DNA of 64,000 nucleotides, taken from contig JAOARV010000003.1 in the NCBI GenBank assembly GCA_025210395.1, positions 21,363-85,362 on the forward strand. The letters run 5' to 3'. Positions 63,162 to 64,000 of this stretch are shown here, in pieces (the first letter of the stretch is position 1; each line of letters begins with the position of its first letter). The translations under genes were made by a program, and so were the position numbers. Source of the stretch: Marinisporobacter sp. GTDB taxonomy: Bacteria > Bacillota > Clostridia > Peptostreptococcales > Thermotaleaceae. The notes beneath the pieces were generated by a model, which saw only the letters and a list, made by a program, of their open reading frames with translations, had not been told where the DNA came from and did not search any database.

Positions 63162-63480
63162 ATTGAAGCAAATTAAAATAAATTTGTAACTAAATCACCT
63201 ACCTTTATTATATTTATATAAGAAGGGGGTGATTTTTTGCGTTATAGCAGATACCGCCGTAGAAAGACGACGGGTAGCTTAAAAGCCTTTATTAGCTTAT
63301 TACATATATTTTTAGTACTTATTTATGGATTCCTATTGGTTGATCAGAAAATAAAGCCTGCATTTATAGCAATAGCAGAGGTGAACCCGTCTGTGAGTTA
63401 ATGGCTACTTTTAAGGTGAGGGTATGTTATGGGATTGATTAAAAATGAGATGTTTTTCATGAGGGATAGGTGGACAAGTA
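63162..63480 (+). repeat. dispersed repeat, copy E
   Basis: The unit has the 5' segment TATTGAAGCAAATTAAAATA, then TTGTAACTAAATCACC, a perfect AAATCACC/GGTGATTT hairpin followed by T residues, the intact microprotein frame, and the tail with GGCTACTTTTAAGGTGAGGG and GAGGGATAGGTGGACAAG. Confidence 0.8.
63237..63401 (+). CDS. YunB-N-like microprotein of copy E (54 aa)
   Basis: The best preserved member: TTG start after AAGGGGGTG, basic N-terminus (RYSRYRRRKTTGSLKAF), helix ISLLHIFLVLIYGFLL and VDQKIKPAFIAIAEV, then NPSVS and stop. The match to the start of YunB is recognised from memory of the family; the protein is far shorter than YunB. The upstream hairpin covers the ribosome site. Function unknown. 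Confidence 0.6.
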   Translation: MRYSRYRRRKTTGSLKAFISLLHIFLVLIYGFLLVDQKIKPAFIAIAEVNPSVS

Positions 63481-64000
63481 TAGATAATAAAGTTATTAGC
63501 AAAATACGGATGATATGTGTGTGTTGAATAATCAGAAAAGTTAATTGGAAAATGTTAAAATTTGGTTTAATAATATAGAGGTGTTATTTAAAATGTTGAA
63601 ATATTAAAGAAAATACAGAATGTATATTGCACAATAGTGGTATAATACGAACAAGATTTATAAACACTTGGGAGATTGAAATTTTGAGAAGCATGAGTTT
63701 GGAATAATAGATTGTTTTGAAGAAAACAAATCATAAAAATTCTAATCTAAAGCATGACAAATAAAAAGTAATTTTAAGATGGACGGAGCAATAAAGATTA
63801 AGGCAATATCAACGGATTTATAATTTTTTAGAGGTGATGATGATTTTGAATCCTGCTATACGGTGTTTGTCAATAGAGTTGTCGCATAAAATTTAGTATT
63901 TTGTTATATTCGATTCCTAAGAGTTATAATATTTGAATATTTTACCATCTATTTTTCAAAAAAGAGTTCCCTTTAAATCATATATTTCTCAAAAATTAAA
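63481..64000. other. non-coding end of the window
   Basis: About 520 AT-rich bases. A 20-codon frame near 63836 after AGAGGTGATG (encoding MILNPAIRCLSIELSHKI) is the only short candidate and is not convincing. Nothing else is recognised. Confidence 0.35.

Overview
The window is AT-rich DNA from a low-GC, spore-forming Firmicute, most likely a clostridium. The evidence is strong AGGAGG ribosome sites with frequent TTG and GTG starts, an SspH-type spore protein, a SpoIIM-domain protein, a class II superoxide reductase, sigma-A promoters, LicT/GlcT-type antitermination and an IS200/IS605 element. No rRNA, tRNA or CRISPR array was found. The genus is not determined.

From 1 to about 45 kb the layout is mostly ordinary chromosome. 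It holds a metallophosphoesterase fragment, superoxide reductase, an ABC-class ATPase, sfsA, an EamA exporter and a Staygreen-family protein. A LacI-type regulator with its own operator then precedes deoC and pyrimidine-nucleoside phosphorylase (deoxyribonucleoside salvage). Next come speD, a ClpE-like AAA+ unfoldase, a lipoprotein M15 peptidase, ilvE, a SulP permease, and an EamA exporter behind a riboswitch-like attenuator. A MoxR/DUF58/DUF4129/DUF4350 operon is followed by SpoIIM-domain and RDD genes. Then come a helix-turn-helix plus B12-binding regulator, uvsE, a DUF523/DUF1722 protein, a patatin-like lipase and a pentapeptide-repeat protein. A complete N-acetylglucosamine locus (antiterminator, PTS IICB, nagA, nagB, IIA) has two RAT/terminator switches. 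After it come a secreted S15 peptidase, a chemoreceptor, tldD/tldE and a YciI/TetR divergent pair.

From about 45 kb to the end the DNA is accessory in character: long spacers, gene remnants, an IS605-type transposon with TnpB, an ECF sigma/anti-sigma pair, a secreted protein with 29-residue repeats, an HxlR-linked cassette with broken tautomerase and dehalogenase genes, a DUF3796/XRE pair with three operator copies, an AraC/GyrI regulator and an internalin-like leucine-rich-repeat protein.

The most unusual feature is a family of about 250-400 bp repeats scattered through 46.3-63.5 kb. Five copies (A-E) carry a conserved upstream hairpin whose 3' arm contains the ribosome site of a TTG-started microprotein of about 54 residues. 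That microprotein resembles the N-terminus of the sporulation protein YunB. Two copies are intact, two share the same inactivating changes and one is split. Two more diverged relatives and one tail-only copy are also present. Other items worth attention are the EamA leader RNA and the XRE-B12 regulator, whose cofactor-pocket residues keep the CarH spacing.
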